From Arthrobacter sp. ov118 (GTDB lineage: Bacteria; Actinomycetota; Actinomycetes; Actinomycetales; Micrococcaceae), in contig NZ_FPAY01000005.1 in the NCBI RefSeq assembly GCF_900116495.1, positions 1-64,000 on the forward strand: a DNA stretch of 64,000 nt, written 5' to 3'. This document shows positions 50,262 through 58,681 of this stretch, one piece after another. The translations under genes and the position numbers were made by a program. Below the pieces are notes generated by a model, which saw only the letters and a list, made by a program, of their open reading frames with translations, did not search any database and was not told the origin of the DNA. The number at the start of each line of letters is the position of its first letter. The first letter of the stretch is position 1.

Positions 50262-50366
50262 CAGCGCAGACCCACGGCCGTTCGCCGTCTATGCCCGGGG
50301 GTGCGCAGGGAACTCACGCTTTCATTATGGCCACTCCGTGCCCGGCGCGCGAAGGCCCGGCCGTCG

Positions 50367-50882
50367 TCATGCCACGCCCTCCAGTGCCCCGTCCCGGGAC
50401 TGCACGCCGAAGTACTCGCCCTTGAAGAAGAGCAGCGGCTCGGCATCGGCGCGGGCGCTCAGGGACCGGACCGCGGCAACAACGATCGTGTGGTCGCCGC
50501 CGTCGTACTCCTGGTGAAGTTCGCAGTCCACCCAGGCCAGGGCCTGGTCCAGGACGGGGTTGCCCAAAGGCGAGAGCGAGTAGTCAACACCGGCGAATTT
50601 GTCAGTCCCGGAGCGGGCGAACTGGCCTGCCAGGTGCTGATGTTCGACCGGAAGGATGTTGACGGTAAAGCGTCCTGCCTCGCGTAGCAACGGCCAGGTG
50701 CAGGAGGAACGTGCGGGGCTGAAGGTCACCAGTGCCGGATCCAGCGACAGCGACGCGAACGACTGGCACGTAAAGCCGACCGGACCGTGCCTGGTTCCTG
50801 CGGTGATCACGGGTAGGCCGGTGGCAAAATGGCCCAAAATGGTCCGCAGGCGGCGCGGGCTGAGGTCTGAAGGTTCAGTCAT
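50367..50882 (-). CDS. Flavin reductase family protein (FMN-binding split barrel)
   Basis: This 171-residue protein has the HpaC-like layout: ILGHFATGLPVITAGT, GFTCQSFASLSLDPALVTFS, INILPVEHQHLAGQFA and DCELHQEYDGGDHTIVVAAV. It supplies reduced flavin to a two-component monooxygenase. No partner oxygenase is beside it. A weak match to the IclR-type palindrome lies 29-43 bp upstream of the ATG. Confidence 0.88.
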   Translation of the reverse strand: MTEPSDLSPRRLRTILGHFATGLPVITAGTRHGPVGFTCQSFASLSLDPALVTFSPARSSCTWPLLREAGRFTVNILPVEHQHLAGQFARSGTDKFAGVDYSLSPLGNPVLDQALAWVDCELHQEYDGGDHTIVVAAVRSLSARADAEPLLFFKGEYFGVQSRDGALEGVA

Positions 50883-50910
50883 GGCGGGTCCTTTCGAAGC
50901 GAGTTCCCTA

Positions 50911-50925
50911 AATCAACCACTGGAA
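50911..50925. promoter_or_regulatory. Weak match to the IclR-type operator
   Basis: The minus strand reads TTCCAGTGGTTGATT, which keeps 11 of 15 bases of the operator at 23140 but lacks a perfect right arm. It sits just upstream of the flavin reductase gene. It could be a diverged member of the regulon or chance. Confidence 0.25.
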
Positions 50926-51090
50926 CCGCCGGTTCCCAACACCGGATGAAACGAACGGACCTGCGGGGAAACACGGCTTCACTGCGCGAAGCTTGGCGTA
51001 AAGAAACCGGGCCGGATCCGGGCCGCCGGCCACTTCGCCAGCGTTCCTTCTTGGCCGTCAACGCGCAGGTGCCACAACCGCGCAGGGCCC

Positions 51091-52497
51091 TCAACGGCGT
51101 TCGAGCACCCGGCCGAGGATCCGCGCTCCCTCCTGGAAGGCACCCGGGTTCGGTCCGGCGTAGTTGAGTCGGATGTACGGCCCCGCCGGTTCGGCCGGGA
51201 ACCACTCGTCACCGGCGGCGACGATGACCCCCTCTGCCTCGCAGTCACGGACGAGTTGGCCGACGTCGGTCCCGTCGGGCAGCCGGGCCCACAGGTTCAG
51301 ACCGCCCCTGGGCACGTGTTCAACATGCGCCAGCGGGGCGTATTCCCGCAAGCTGCTGACCAGCAGGTCCCGACGGGCCTGGAGCTGGTGGCGCAGCCCC
51401 CGCAGGTGGGTTTGCCACCCCGGCTGGGTCACGACGTCGAAGGCGGCCGCCTGGAGCACCCCACTGACATACATCGACTCGGCTCCCCGGGCGGCAAGGA
51501 TGCGGTCGCGCGCAGGGCCGCGGGCAATCATCGCGGCGACCCGGATGCCCGGGGAGACGCTCTTGGTCAGCGAGCGGAGGTAAACAACATGGCCGGAATC
51601 GTCATGGACGGCGAGGGGCGTGGCGTCCGTGGTGATTCCGAAATCATGGGCCCAGTCGTCCTCCACGAGGAAGGCTCCGTGCCGGCGCACAACATCCAGC
51701 ACCTGCGCGCCTACGTTTGCCGACCACTGGGCGCCGGTGGGATTCGCATAGTTCGGCTGCGCATAGAACAGCCGTGCGCCTGTCTCGTCAAAGGCGCGGG
51801 CAAGCTCCTCGGGGTCGGGGCCCTCGGGACCGCTCGGCACCGGAACCACCCGGACGCCGGCCTGCGCCGCGGCCAGGATCGCCCCCCAGTACGTCGGGGA
51901 TTCCACCAGCAGCGGTTGCCCGCTGCCAACCAGAGCGCGGAACACGGAACTGAGCCCGCTCTGGCTGCCCGGGAGCACGATCACATCGCTCGTTGCCGGC
52001 GGCGTGACACCGACCGGCGTGGAGGCCCGCAGCTCGTGGGCAAACCAGGACTGCAGCTCGGGCAGGCCCGCGGCGGGCGGCGGGGACAAAGCGGCGTCAC
52101 TGCGGGCGGCCCGGGCCAGGGCCGCCCGCACCAGCCGCTCGGGCAGGAGTTCGCGGTCCGGATAGCCGGAGTGGAACGCGATGACATCGTTCGGCGCGCT
52201 GCGCATCGCCGTGGAGACGGGGCGGAGCGGCGCCTGCGGTGAGCCCAGCGCCGCCGTCTGCCAGCCGTAGTCCGCCGGCCGCGCGGTCCGAACGGCGCGC
52301 ACGAAAGTTCCGACGCCGGGGCGGCTTTCGATCAGGCCCTGCGCGGTGAGGGCGCGGAGCACCTTCTGCACGGTCACGGGGCTGGCCTGGTGTTCGGCCA
52401 CCAAGGACCTCGTGGAGGGCAGCCGGGCGCCAGGTGCGGCCCCAGCAATCCATTCCCGGAGCTGTGCCGTAATCCTCAAGGTGCTATCGTTGGACAT
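51091..52497 (-). CDS. MocR-type regulator (GntR HTH plus aminotransferase domain)
   Basis: The 468-residue protein has an N-terminal GntR winged helix (ARLPSTRSLVAEHQASPVTV) followed by a fold type I aminotransferase domain with SGYPDRELLPERLVRAAL, ESPTYWGAILAAA, NPTGAQWS and the PLP-lysine motif SLTKSVSPGIRVA. MocR proteins sense PLP or amino compounds. ATG 52497 overlaps the start codon of the divergent EamA gene by two bases. It probably represses itself and the EamA-PaiB pair. Confidence 0.9.
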   Translation of the reverse strand: MSNDSTLRITAQLREWIAGAAPGARLPSTRSLVAEHQASPVTVQKVLRALTAQGLIESRPGVGTFVRAVRTARPADYGWQTAALGSPQAPLRPVSTAMRSAPNDVIAFHSGYPDRELLPERLVRAALARAARSDAALSPPPAAGLPELQSWFAHELRASTPVGVTPPATSDVIVLPGSQSGLSSVFRALVGSGQPLLVESPTYWGAILAAAQAGVRVVPVPSGPEGPDPEELARAFDETGARLFYAQPNYANPTGAQWSANVGAQVLDVVRRHGAFLVEDDWAHDFGITTDATPLAVHDDSGHVVYLRSLTKSVSPGIRVAAMIARGPARDRILAARGAESMYVSGVLQAAAFDVVTQPGWQTHLRGLRHQLQARRDLLVSSLREYAPLAHVEHVPRGGLNLWARLPDGTDVGQLVRDCEAEGVIVAAGDEWFPAEPAGPYIRLNYAGPNPGAFQEGARILGRVLERR

Positions 52498-53509
52498 GAA
52501 AGACCATAGTAGCGCTACTGCACTTATTGGCCAACCGTTATCACCTCGACCGCCGACCGGGCTGTGGTGGGGACTACTCGGCGTCGCAGCATTCTCCTTC
52601 ACGGTGCCGTTCACCCGACTGGCCGTCGCGGGGCTTTCCCCCTTGTTCATCGGATCGGGCCGGGCGGTCCTCGCGGCTGTTCTCGCCGCATGCGCTCTCG
52701 CGTGGACCCGGCAACGCCTGCCCCGCGGCGCCCAATGGGTGCGCGTCGCCGTCGTGGCCGGCGGCGTGGTGATCGGATTCCCGCTGCTGACCTCCTTCGC
52801 CCTCACCTCTGTTCCCGCCAGCCATGGCGCCGTCGTCATCGCGCTGCTCCCGGCCGCAACGGCAACGATGGCGGTGTTTCGCGGTCACGAACGTCCGCCC
52901 GCCACGTTCTGGGCGATCACCGGCGTCGGCGCGGTTGCGGCCATCGCGTTTGCAGCGGTGCAGTCGGGCGGGATCGGACAACTGCACCTGGCGGACCTGC
53001 TGCTCTTCGGCGCGGTCGTGGCGGCGGCCATCGGCTACGCCGAAGGCGGCCTGCTTGCCCGGGAGCTCGGCGCGTGGCAGACCGTCTCCTGGGCGCTCGT
53101 CCTCGCCTCTCCGCTCATGCTGTCACTGGCGGCCTACTCCACGGCCGCTCAACCACCATCCGGCACTGCTGTGCAATGGGCGGCCTTCGCGTACCTTGGG
53201 GTCGTGAGCATGTTTCTCGGCTTCTTCGCCTGGTACCACGGCCTGGCCATCGGTCCTATGGCGCAGGTCAGCCAGATCCAACTGGTCCAGCCTGTACTGA
53301 GCATCTGCTGGGCCGGGCTGATCCTAGGCGAGCACCTGACGTGGACCACCATCGTCGGCGGCGCCGCGGTGGTTCTCTGCGCGGGTCTGGCCGTCCGCTC
53401 CCGGACAAGGCCGCCGGGAGCTACGGCAACGACGGCTGCAGCGGCGCCGGCGCTGGCGCGAGCCCACGCCCAGGTGCAGGCCCAGACGATGGAGCATCAG
53501 TCCCGCTGA
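52496..53509 (+). CDS. EamA-family (DMT) transporter
   Basis: This 337-residue protein has ten helices in two EamA repeats (LGVAAFSFTVPFTRLAVAGL, and LGVVSMFLGFFAWYHGLAIG, then QIQLVQPVLSICWAGLILGE) and an Ala-rich tail. It probably exports amino acids or related metabolites. ATG 52496 is the only ATG before the first helix; it overlaps the MocR ATG. PaiB-like gene follows 103 bp later. Confidence 0.88.
   Translation: MKDHSSATALIGQPLSPRPPTGLWWGLLGVAAFSFTVPFTRLAVAGLSPLFIGSGRAVLAAVLAACALAWTRQRLPRGAQWVRVAVVAGGVVIGFPLLTSFALTSVPASHGAVVIALLPAATATMAVFRGHERPPATFWAITGVGAVAAIAFAAVQSGGIGQLHLADLLLFGAVVAAAIGYAEGGLLARELGAWQTVSWALVLASPLMLSLAAYSTAAQPPSGTAVQWAAFAYLGVVSMFLGFFAWYHGLAIGPMAQVSQIQLVQPVLSICWAGLILGEHLTWTTIVGGAAVVLCAGLAVRSRTRPPGATATTAAAAPALARAHAQVQAQTMEHQSR
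52506..52534 (-). promoter_or_regulatory. Probable MocR promoter with palindromic operator
   Basis: On the minus strand TTGGCC (52529-52534) and TACTAT (52506-52511) are 17 bp apart and would start transcription within about one or two bases of ATG 52497, suggesting a leaderless mRNA. The perfect 12-bp palindrome AGTAGCGCTACT (52508-52519) covers the -10 region and is a likely operator. It lies within the first codons of the EamA gene. Confidence 0.6.
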
Positions 53510-53612
53510 CCGCCCGCCTCCACCCGACCTCTTGGTAGCACCCCGCATCCCGGACCTCGCCTACCACGCCCCGCATCCAGCACCCGATCCCCGACCCGAA
53601 GGGAAGATCTCC

Positions 53613-54278
53613 GTGTACATCCCCGCACACTTCGCCGCCACCGCCGACTCCGTCCAGGACCTGCTGACCCGTCCGGCCGCGGCCAACCTGATCACCGCGA
53701 CCCCCAGCGGAATGCTGGCCACACTGCTGCCCTTTGTCTTCGACCCCACGGCCGGTGAACACGGCACACTGCACGGCCACCTCGCCCGCAACAACCCCCA
53801 ATGGTCAGAACCCGCACTCGGCGAATCGCTCGTCATCGTCCAAGGCGCCGACGCTTACATCTCACCGTCGTGGTACGCATCGAAGGCAGAGCACGGACGC
53901 GTCGTTCCGACCTGGAACTATTCCACCGCCCACGTGTACGGCAACCTCGTCATCCACGACGATCCGGCCTGGCTCGCCAGCCATGTGCGGCGACTGAGCG
54001 ATCACAACGAAGCCGGCTCCGAGCACCCTTGGAGCGTCGACGACGCCCCGGAGCCCTACATCGCCGGACAGCTGCGCGCGATCGTCGGCGTCGAGCTTCT
54101 CATCACCCGGATCGAGGCAAAACACAAACTCAGCCAGAACCGGCCCGACGCCGATATCGACGGGGTGGTGACCGGGCTGCTGGCCCTGGGGCAGACGGCA
54201 AGCGCTGCCGACGTCGAGAAGGCCCGCCCGCAGGCGCGTCGCCGGCACGCCGGAGATCCGTCCCGGCCCCCGGCCTGA
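53613..54278 (+). CDS. PaiB-type FMN-binding negative regulator family protein
   Basis: The 221-residue protein begins VYIPAHFAATADSVQDLL (GTG start), and shows GTLHGHLARNNPQW, AYISPSWYASKAEHGRVVPTWNYSTAHVYG and KHKLSQNRPDADIDGV, typical of PaiB. Related proteins bind FMN/heme-like cofactors and act on polyamine or redox control. AAGGGAAGA upstream supports GTG 53613. Likely in the same transcript as EamA. Confidence 0.9.
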   Translation: MYIPAHFAATADSVQDLLTRPAAANLITATPSGMLATLLPFVFDPTAGEHGTLHGHLARNNPQWSEPALGESLVIVQGADAYISPSWYASKAEHGRVVPTWNYSTAHVYGNLVIHDDPAWLASHVRRLSDHNEAGSEHPWSVDDAPEPYIAGQLRAIVGVELLITRIEAKHKLSQNRPDADIDGVVTGLLALGQTASAADVEKARPQARRRHAGDPSRPPA

Positions 54279-54332
54279 ACCCGGAACGGCGTTCGAGTCC
54301 TGTTTTTCGCTGCGCTTGCGGAGCGGCGACCC

Positions 54333-54380
54333 GAAAAAGGTCCGGCGCTGCGGGGATCCCCGCTGCGCCGGACCTTTTTC
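54333..54380. terminator. Strong bidirectional terminator
   Basis: Arms GAAAAAGGTCCGGCGC (54333-54348) and GCGCCGGACCTTTTTC (54365-54380) are complementary over 16 bp, flanking an inner palindrome GCGGGGATCCCCGC (54350-54363). T-runs on both strands fit rho-independent termination for the PaiB gene and the convergent hypothetical gene. Confidence 0.9.
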
Positions 54381-54399
54381 GTGTCACAGGGCCGTTTCC

Positions 54400-54828
54400 C
54401 TAGCGGATCCCGCCGGGCTCTCGGGTCATGCGCTGACCGAGTTGCAGGACCCGCAAGGATAGGTCCCGCTCCTCCGCGCTTACTTCATCCATGTCCGCGA
54501 TGATCGCCAGGGTATCTGCCTCACCGGGGGCATTAGAGCCGGCCGAAACACCGGAGCCGTCCTCGGCATGCTGCAGGTCCTGCGGCCATGCTCCGGGCCT
54601 ACCCCGCAGAACAAGGGACCACAGGGCTTCCACGGTCGAGACGGCTTCGGTGGCGCCCGTTGGTCCCGAGACCAGCCAGCCGCCGCTGGTGGCGCCCACT
54701 TTGGGGGCTCCCGGCCATGACCGGCAGACACTGTTGATCGTTTGGGCGACGATGAGGTGCTGCCGCATCGTTCGAACCGCTCCCAGCACGGGGTCGCTCA
54801 CCACGCTTCGTCCGCAGGCACCGCACAT
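54400..54828 (-). CDS. Conserved-looking hypothetical protein with CxxC start (142 aa)
   Basis: It begins MCGACGRSVVSDPVLG, a possible zinc- or metal-binding CxxC, followed by RTMRQHLIVAQTINSVC and GWLVSGPTGATEAVSTVEAL, with an acidic C-terminal helix. Composition suggests a soluble protein. The family is not recognised. It lies 13 bp upstream of the SDR stop and could be co-transcribed, but its function is unknown. Confidence 0.6.
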   Translation of the reverse strand: MCGACGRSVVSDPVLGAVRTMRQHLIVAQTINSVCRSWPGAPKVGATSGGWLVSGPTGATEAVSTVEALWSLVLRGRPGAWPQDLQHAEDGSGVSAGSNAPGEADTLAIIADMDEVSAEERDLSLRVLQLGQRMTREPGGIR

Positions 54829-54841
54829 TTGACCGGTTCTC

Positions 54842-55564
54842 CTAGGGCATCACATCGCCGGAATTTGGCCCCAGCGTCTGGCCGACATACAGGTTGCCGC
54901 CCGGATCGCTGGCGAGAAGCAGCGCGGTCGGGGCGACCTCTGCCGGCAGCCCAAAACGCAGCAGCGGGAGTCCGGCACGCTTCGCAGCCTTCCATTCCTC
55001 GGAAATGCCGTCAACCAGGGGCGTCTCAATGGGGCCCGGGGCGATGCTGTTGACCAGTACGTTGTCCGCAGCGGTTTCGAGGGCCAGGGCCTTGGACAGT
55101 GCTACAACGCCGGCCTTGGCGGCGCTATAGTGGCTGAGACCGGTCCCGCCCTTGATGGCCAGCTGGGATGCGATGTTGATGATGCGACCCCACCTTTGCT
55201 GCCGCATCGCGCCCACCACCTCCCGGCAGCACAGGAACACGCCTGTCAGGTCCACGGCAATCGTTTCGTTCCACATGGCCAGGGTCATGTCTTCCAGGGG
55301 CGATTCCGTCAGCAGGCCAGCGCTGTTCACGAGAACGTCAATGGTCCCCAGCTCGGAGCGTGCGGCGGCGAAGGCCGCCCTGACGCTCGCCTCATCCGAG
55401 ACGTCGACGGCGATGGTTCCCGCCATCCCCGACCTATCCAGGACCGCGACTCTGTCACCGCTGGCGGTGAAGGCGTCGGCGATGGCCTTGCCGATGCCGC
55501 TGGCTCCGCCCGTGACCACGACGGCGCGGCTCTCCGCGAATCGGGAGGCGTCAGGATTGTTCAT
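54842..55564 (-). CDS. SDR-family oxidoreductase (240 aa)
   Basis: The Rossmann motif TGGASGIGKA, catalytic SQLAIKGGTGLSHYSAAK (Ser, Tyr-x3-Lys) and NSIAPGPIETP define a classical short-chain dehydrogenase. The substrate is unknown; it follows a second SDR gene by 19 bp and belongs to the LacI-controlled operon. ATG 55564 has GGAAGGA upstream. Confidence 0.9.
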   Translation of the reverse strand: MNNPDASRFAESRAVVVTGGASGIGKAIADAFTASGDRVAVLDRSGMAGTIAVDVSDEASVRAAFAAARSELGTIDVLVNSAGLLTESPLEDMTLAMWNETIAVDLTGVFLCCREVVGAMRQQRWGRIINIASQLAIKGGTGLSHYSAAKAGVVALSKALALETAADNVLVNSIAPGPIETPLVDGISEEWKAAKRAGLPLLRFGLPAEVAPTALLLASDPGGNLYVGQTLGPNSGDVMP

Positions 55565-55583
55565 GCTTGTCCTTCCGGGCCTT

Positions 55584-56351
55584 TCAGGCACGCATCTTGA
55601 TGGTGAGACCGCCGTCGACGATGAGGGACTGCCCCGTAACGTAGACGGCGTCATCGGAGGTCAGGAAGCCGATCACGCTGGCAACCTCCTGAGGCCGTCC
55701 AACGCGGCCCCAGGGGATCTCCAGCCCGGCGCGCTGCAGGCCCTCGGGCCCTAGGGAGTTCACCGGGTCCAGGGACTGGGGGGTTTCTATGAGTCCCGGG
55801 ATCACGGCGTTGGCGCGGATGCCGCGCGGCCCCAGCTCTGCGGCAACGCTGCGGATCAGCCCGAGGACTCCGGCCTTGGCGGCGGCGTAGTGAGCGTGTT
55901 CCTCCCAACCGTAGACCCCGCCAGCAATCGAGGAGACGGCAACCATTGCCCCGCCATCGGTCATCTTCGCAGACCCCGCGCGCAGGGTCCTCAGCACGCC
56001 GGTGAGGTCGACGTCGAGCATGTCGTGCCAGCGCTCATCGGTCATCTGGTCCAGCGGCGAGTTGCGCAGGATTCCGGCATTTGCCACCGCGTAGTCGAGA
56101 CGGCCGTACTCGTCGACCGCGCGTTGGGCGAGAGAGTCGACGGAGGGAGTACTGCGGACATCCACTTCGTGGACGACTCCCTGCCCGCCGGCGTTCTTGA
56201 CCAGGCTCAGGGTTTCTTCGGGATCGTGCGGGTCACCAGGAAAGGTCCCGATCACCGAATGTACGCCGCGGTGGGCGTAGTGGACCGCGAGGGCCCGTCC
56301 AATGCCGCTGGCCGCTCCTGTGATCACGGCCACCCTGTTCTCAGGCGTCAT
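55584..56351 (-). CDS. SDR-family oxidoreductase (255 aa)
   Basis: It has TGAASGIGRALAV, the catalytic VSSIAGGVYGWEEHAHYAAA-K region and NAVIPGLIETP. It is another classical SDR, slightly longer, with a GTFPGDPHDPEE segment that suggests NAD(H) preference. The ATG overlaps the MFS stop by 11 bp. Confidence 0.9.
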   Translation of the reverse strand: MTPENRVAVITGAASGIGRALAVHYAHRGVHSVIGTFPGDPHDPEETLSLVKNAGGQGVVHEVDVRSTPSVDSLAQRAVDEYGRLDYAVANAGILRNSPLDQMTDERWHDMLDVDLTGVLRTLRAGSAKMTDGGAMVAVSSIAGGVYGWEEHAHYAAAKAGVLGLIRSVAAELGPRGIRANAVIPGLIETPQSLDPVNSLGPEGLQRAGLEIPWGRVGRPQEVASVIGFLTSDDAVYVTGQSLIVDGGLTIKMRA

Positions 56352-57729
56352 GGGGATGATCCTCGAGCAGGGCCTCGACCGGCGGCTTCGCGGCGATCAT
56401 CAGGAGGCCGGAGAACAGCGTTCCGGCCGCGCCGACCCAGAGGGCGGCGGCACCGGTTCCTGCGCTGGCGGCTGCTGCCGTGAACAGGAAACCGCCGAGA
56501 ATGGTGCCGGGCTGGCTCATTGCGCCGATGAAGGCTGTGCCGGTGGCGCGGCAGCTGACGGGGTAGCACTCGGCCATGAAGTACTGGATCGCGGCGTACG
56601 GTCCGACCAAGAAGAACAGTCCGGCACCGTAGGTCAGGATGATCATGAAGGAGCTCTCGGCGAGGGGGCTGAGCATGATGGTGAACGAAATGCCGGAGAG
56701 AATCCAGCCGCCGATGATGGTCCGCTTCCGGCCGATCTTATCGCCGAGCCACCCGTGGAAGACATAGCCGAAGTACGCCAGCCCGTTGATGACGATCAGC
56801 ATCCAGAAGGCGTCAGAAAGTTCCACCCCCTTGGCGTTCTTCAGGACGGAGCTGCCGAGAATGCTGAAGATCAGGATGCCGAAGAAGTTGAAGATCCAGG
56901 CCAGCGAGAAGACGATCGTGTTCCGGCGCAGGTGCGGCTCCCAGATGCGCTTGAGCGGGGCCGCGGAGGAGTGCTCGACGCCGAATGCATGGGCCAGGGC
57001 GTGGGCTTCCTCGGTCTTGTCGCTCTTCTCGAGTTGGGTCAGCTTGTGGTGCAGTTCGAACTGCGGCGTTTCCTTCAGTTTCTTTGCGATGAGCCACACG
57101 ATGATTGCTGCCGGAACGGTCGCCATCAGGTACAGGGCGCGCCAACCGAGGGACGGAAGGAAGACTAGGGCGAGGGCGCTGGCGAGCAGGAAGCCCAGCG
57201 GCCAGCCACCCTGGATGAAGGAGTAGTGGAAGCCGGGGCGCTTGCGCTTGTCGGCGACTTCGGTGACCTGGTAGACCTCGTTCATGTAGGTCGCGTTGAC
57301 GGCCTGCTCCGAGAATCCGAGCCCGCCGAAGGAGCGGACCAGCACCAGCAGGCCGTTGCTGAGAAACGGGATTCCGGTCGGGATCAGGGCCGTCAGGCCG
57401 GAGACAATGGCGGTTCCGCCGATAGTGGTCATCATGCCTTTGCGGCGGCCGAGCCGGTCAATGACGGGGCCGATTCCGAAGCAGACGATGGCGGTGCCGA
57501 CGGCGATCCAGGTGTTGATTGCGTAGGCTTCGGTCGCGGTCCAGCCGAATTCCTGCTGCATGGCCGGCAAGAGGGTGCCGAAAAGCCCGAAGTCGAACAC
57601 GGCGACGGTCCAGGCACACAGGGCCAGGACGGTGGCAACGGTCGTGTTGTGCTTGGAGAATACCGGGAACCGGCGCTTCTCATTGGGTCCGGGTTGCGTC
57701 AGGTCGACGGCCGGCTGCTGGATGGTCAT
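56341..57729 (-). CDS. MFS transporter (metabolite/proton symporter type)
   Basis: The 462-residue protein has about 12 helices, motif A DRLGRRKGMMTT, the second copy DKIGRKRTIIGG and a large central cytoplasmic loop. It resembles sugar- or aromatic-acid:H+ symporters. It likely brings in the substrate of the operon. The ATG overlaps the NodB-gene stop (TAATG). Confidence 0.88.
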   Translation of the reverse strand: MTIQQPAVDLTQPGPNEKRRFPVFSKHNTTVATVLALCAWTVAVFDFGLFGTLLPAMQQEFGWTATEAYAINTWIAVGTAIVCFGIGPVIDRLGRRKGMMTTIGGTAIVSGLTALIPTGIPFLSNGLLVLVRSFGGLGFSEQAVNATYMNEVYQVTEVADKRKRPGFHYSFIQGGWPLGFLLASALALVFLPSLGWRALYLMATVPAAIIVWLIAKKLKETPQFELHHKLTQLEKSDKTEEAHALAHAFGVEHSSAAPLKRIWEPHLRRNTIVFSLAWIFNFFGILIFSILGSSVLKNAKGVELSDAFWMLIVINGLAYFGYVFHGWLGDKIGRKRTIIGGWILSGISFTIMLSPLAESSFMIILTYGAGLFFLVGPYAAIQYFMAECYPVSCRATGTAFIGAMSQPGTILGGFLFTAAAASAGTGAAALWVGAAGTLFSGLLMIAAKPPVEALLEDHPHDA

Positions 57730-58616
57730 TACTGGTTTTCCTTTCTTGGGCTGCGGGCGAGGAAGGAGTCCGCGATCTGGTCGAACGTCAGCCAGCTGAC
57801 GCCGTCGTGGGAGTTGATGTGTTCAATAAGGCGCTCGAGCATGAGCAGGACCTGGGGGCGGCCCGAGACGTCCGGGTGGATGGTCATGGTGAAGGCGGCC
57901 TGGTCCATTTCCCGGTACACCCAGTCGAACTGGTCCCGCCACATTTGTTCGATGTCCCGGGGGCTAACGAAGCCGTGGGAGTTCGGGGCCGCCTTGATGA
58001 ACATCATGGGAGGAAGGTCGTCCAGGTACCAATTGGCCGGGATCTCGACGAGGTCGGTTTCCTCGCCCCTGACGAGCGGCTCCATCCAGGTCTCGGCGGC
58101 TTTGGTGTAGTCGATCTTCTTCCAGCTGTCGCCGACCCGGACGTAGTACGGCTCGAAATCGCGGTGCATCAGGGAGTGGTCGTATTTGATCCCGCGTTCG
58201 AGGAGGATCTCGTTGGTGACCGGGGAAAATTCCCACCACGGTGCGACATAGCCCGTGGGACGGCGACCGGACACTTTTTCAATGAGTTCGATCGACCGGT
58301 CCAGAATGGCGGTCTCCTGCTCACGGGTCATGGCGATGGGGTTTTCATGCGAGTAGCCGTGCACGCCGATTTCGTGCCCGGCGTCGACTATCATCCGCGT
58401 CAGGTCCGGAAAGGTCTCAATCGAATGGCCTGGCACGAACCAAGTGGCCGGCAGGCCGTACTTCTCGAAGAGACGAATGAGGCGCGGGCCGCCGACCTCA
58501 CCGCTAAACAGGCCGCGGGAGATATCGCAGGGCGAGTCCTCGCCCCCATAGGAGCCGAGCATTCCGGCAACAGCGTCCACGTCCACACCGAACGCGACTT
58601 GGATGTCCTTAGTCAT
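57729..58616 (-). CDS. NodB-fold polysaccharide deacetylase/PuuE-like amidohydrolase
   Basis: This 295-residue protein has FGVDVDAVAG (metal Asp), GHEIGVHGYSHENP (metal histidines) and TGYVAPWWEFSP, typical of the PuuE/PgdA-like carbohydrate esterase 4 family that includes allantoinase-like and cyclic imidase-like enzymes. In this operon with asparaginase, an amide or cyclic imide substrate is plausible. It is intracellular (no signal peptide). Confidence 0.85.
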   Translation of the reverse strand: MTKDIQVAFGVDVDAVAGMLGSYGGEDSPCDISRGLFSGEVGGPRLIRLFEKYGLPATWFVPGHSIETFPDLTRMIVDAGHEIGVHGYSHENPIAMTREQETAILDRSIELIEKVSGRRPTGYVAPWWEFSPVTNEILLERGIKYDHSLMHRDFEPYYVRVGDSWKKIDYTKAAETWMEPLVRGEETDLVEIPANWYLDDLPPMMFIKAAPNSHGFVSPRDIEQMWRDQFDWVYREMDQAAFTMTIHPDVSGRPQVLLMLERLIEHINSHDGVSWLTFDQIADSFLARSPRKENQ

Positions 58617-58681
58617 GAGATCAACCTTTCACTGCGCTTTTTTGTTGAGGTTTGTGGGTGAAACGTGGGTTGCGAGACGGA

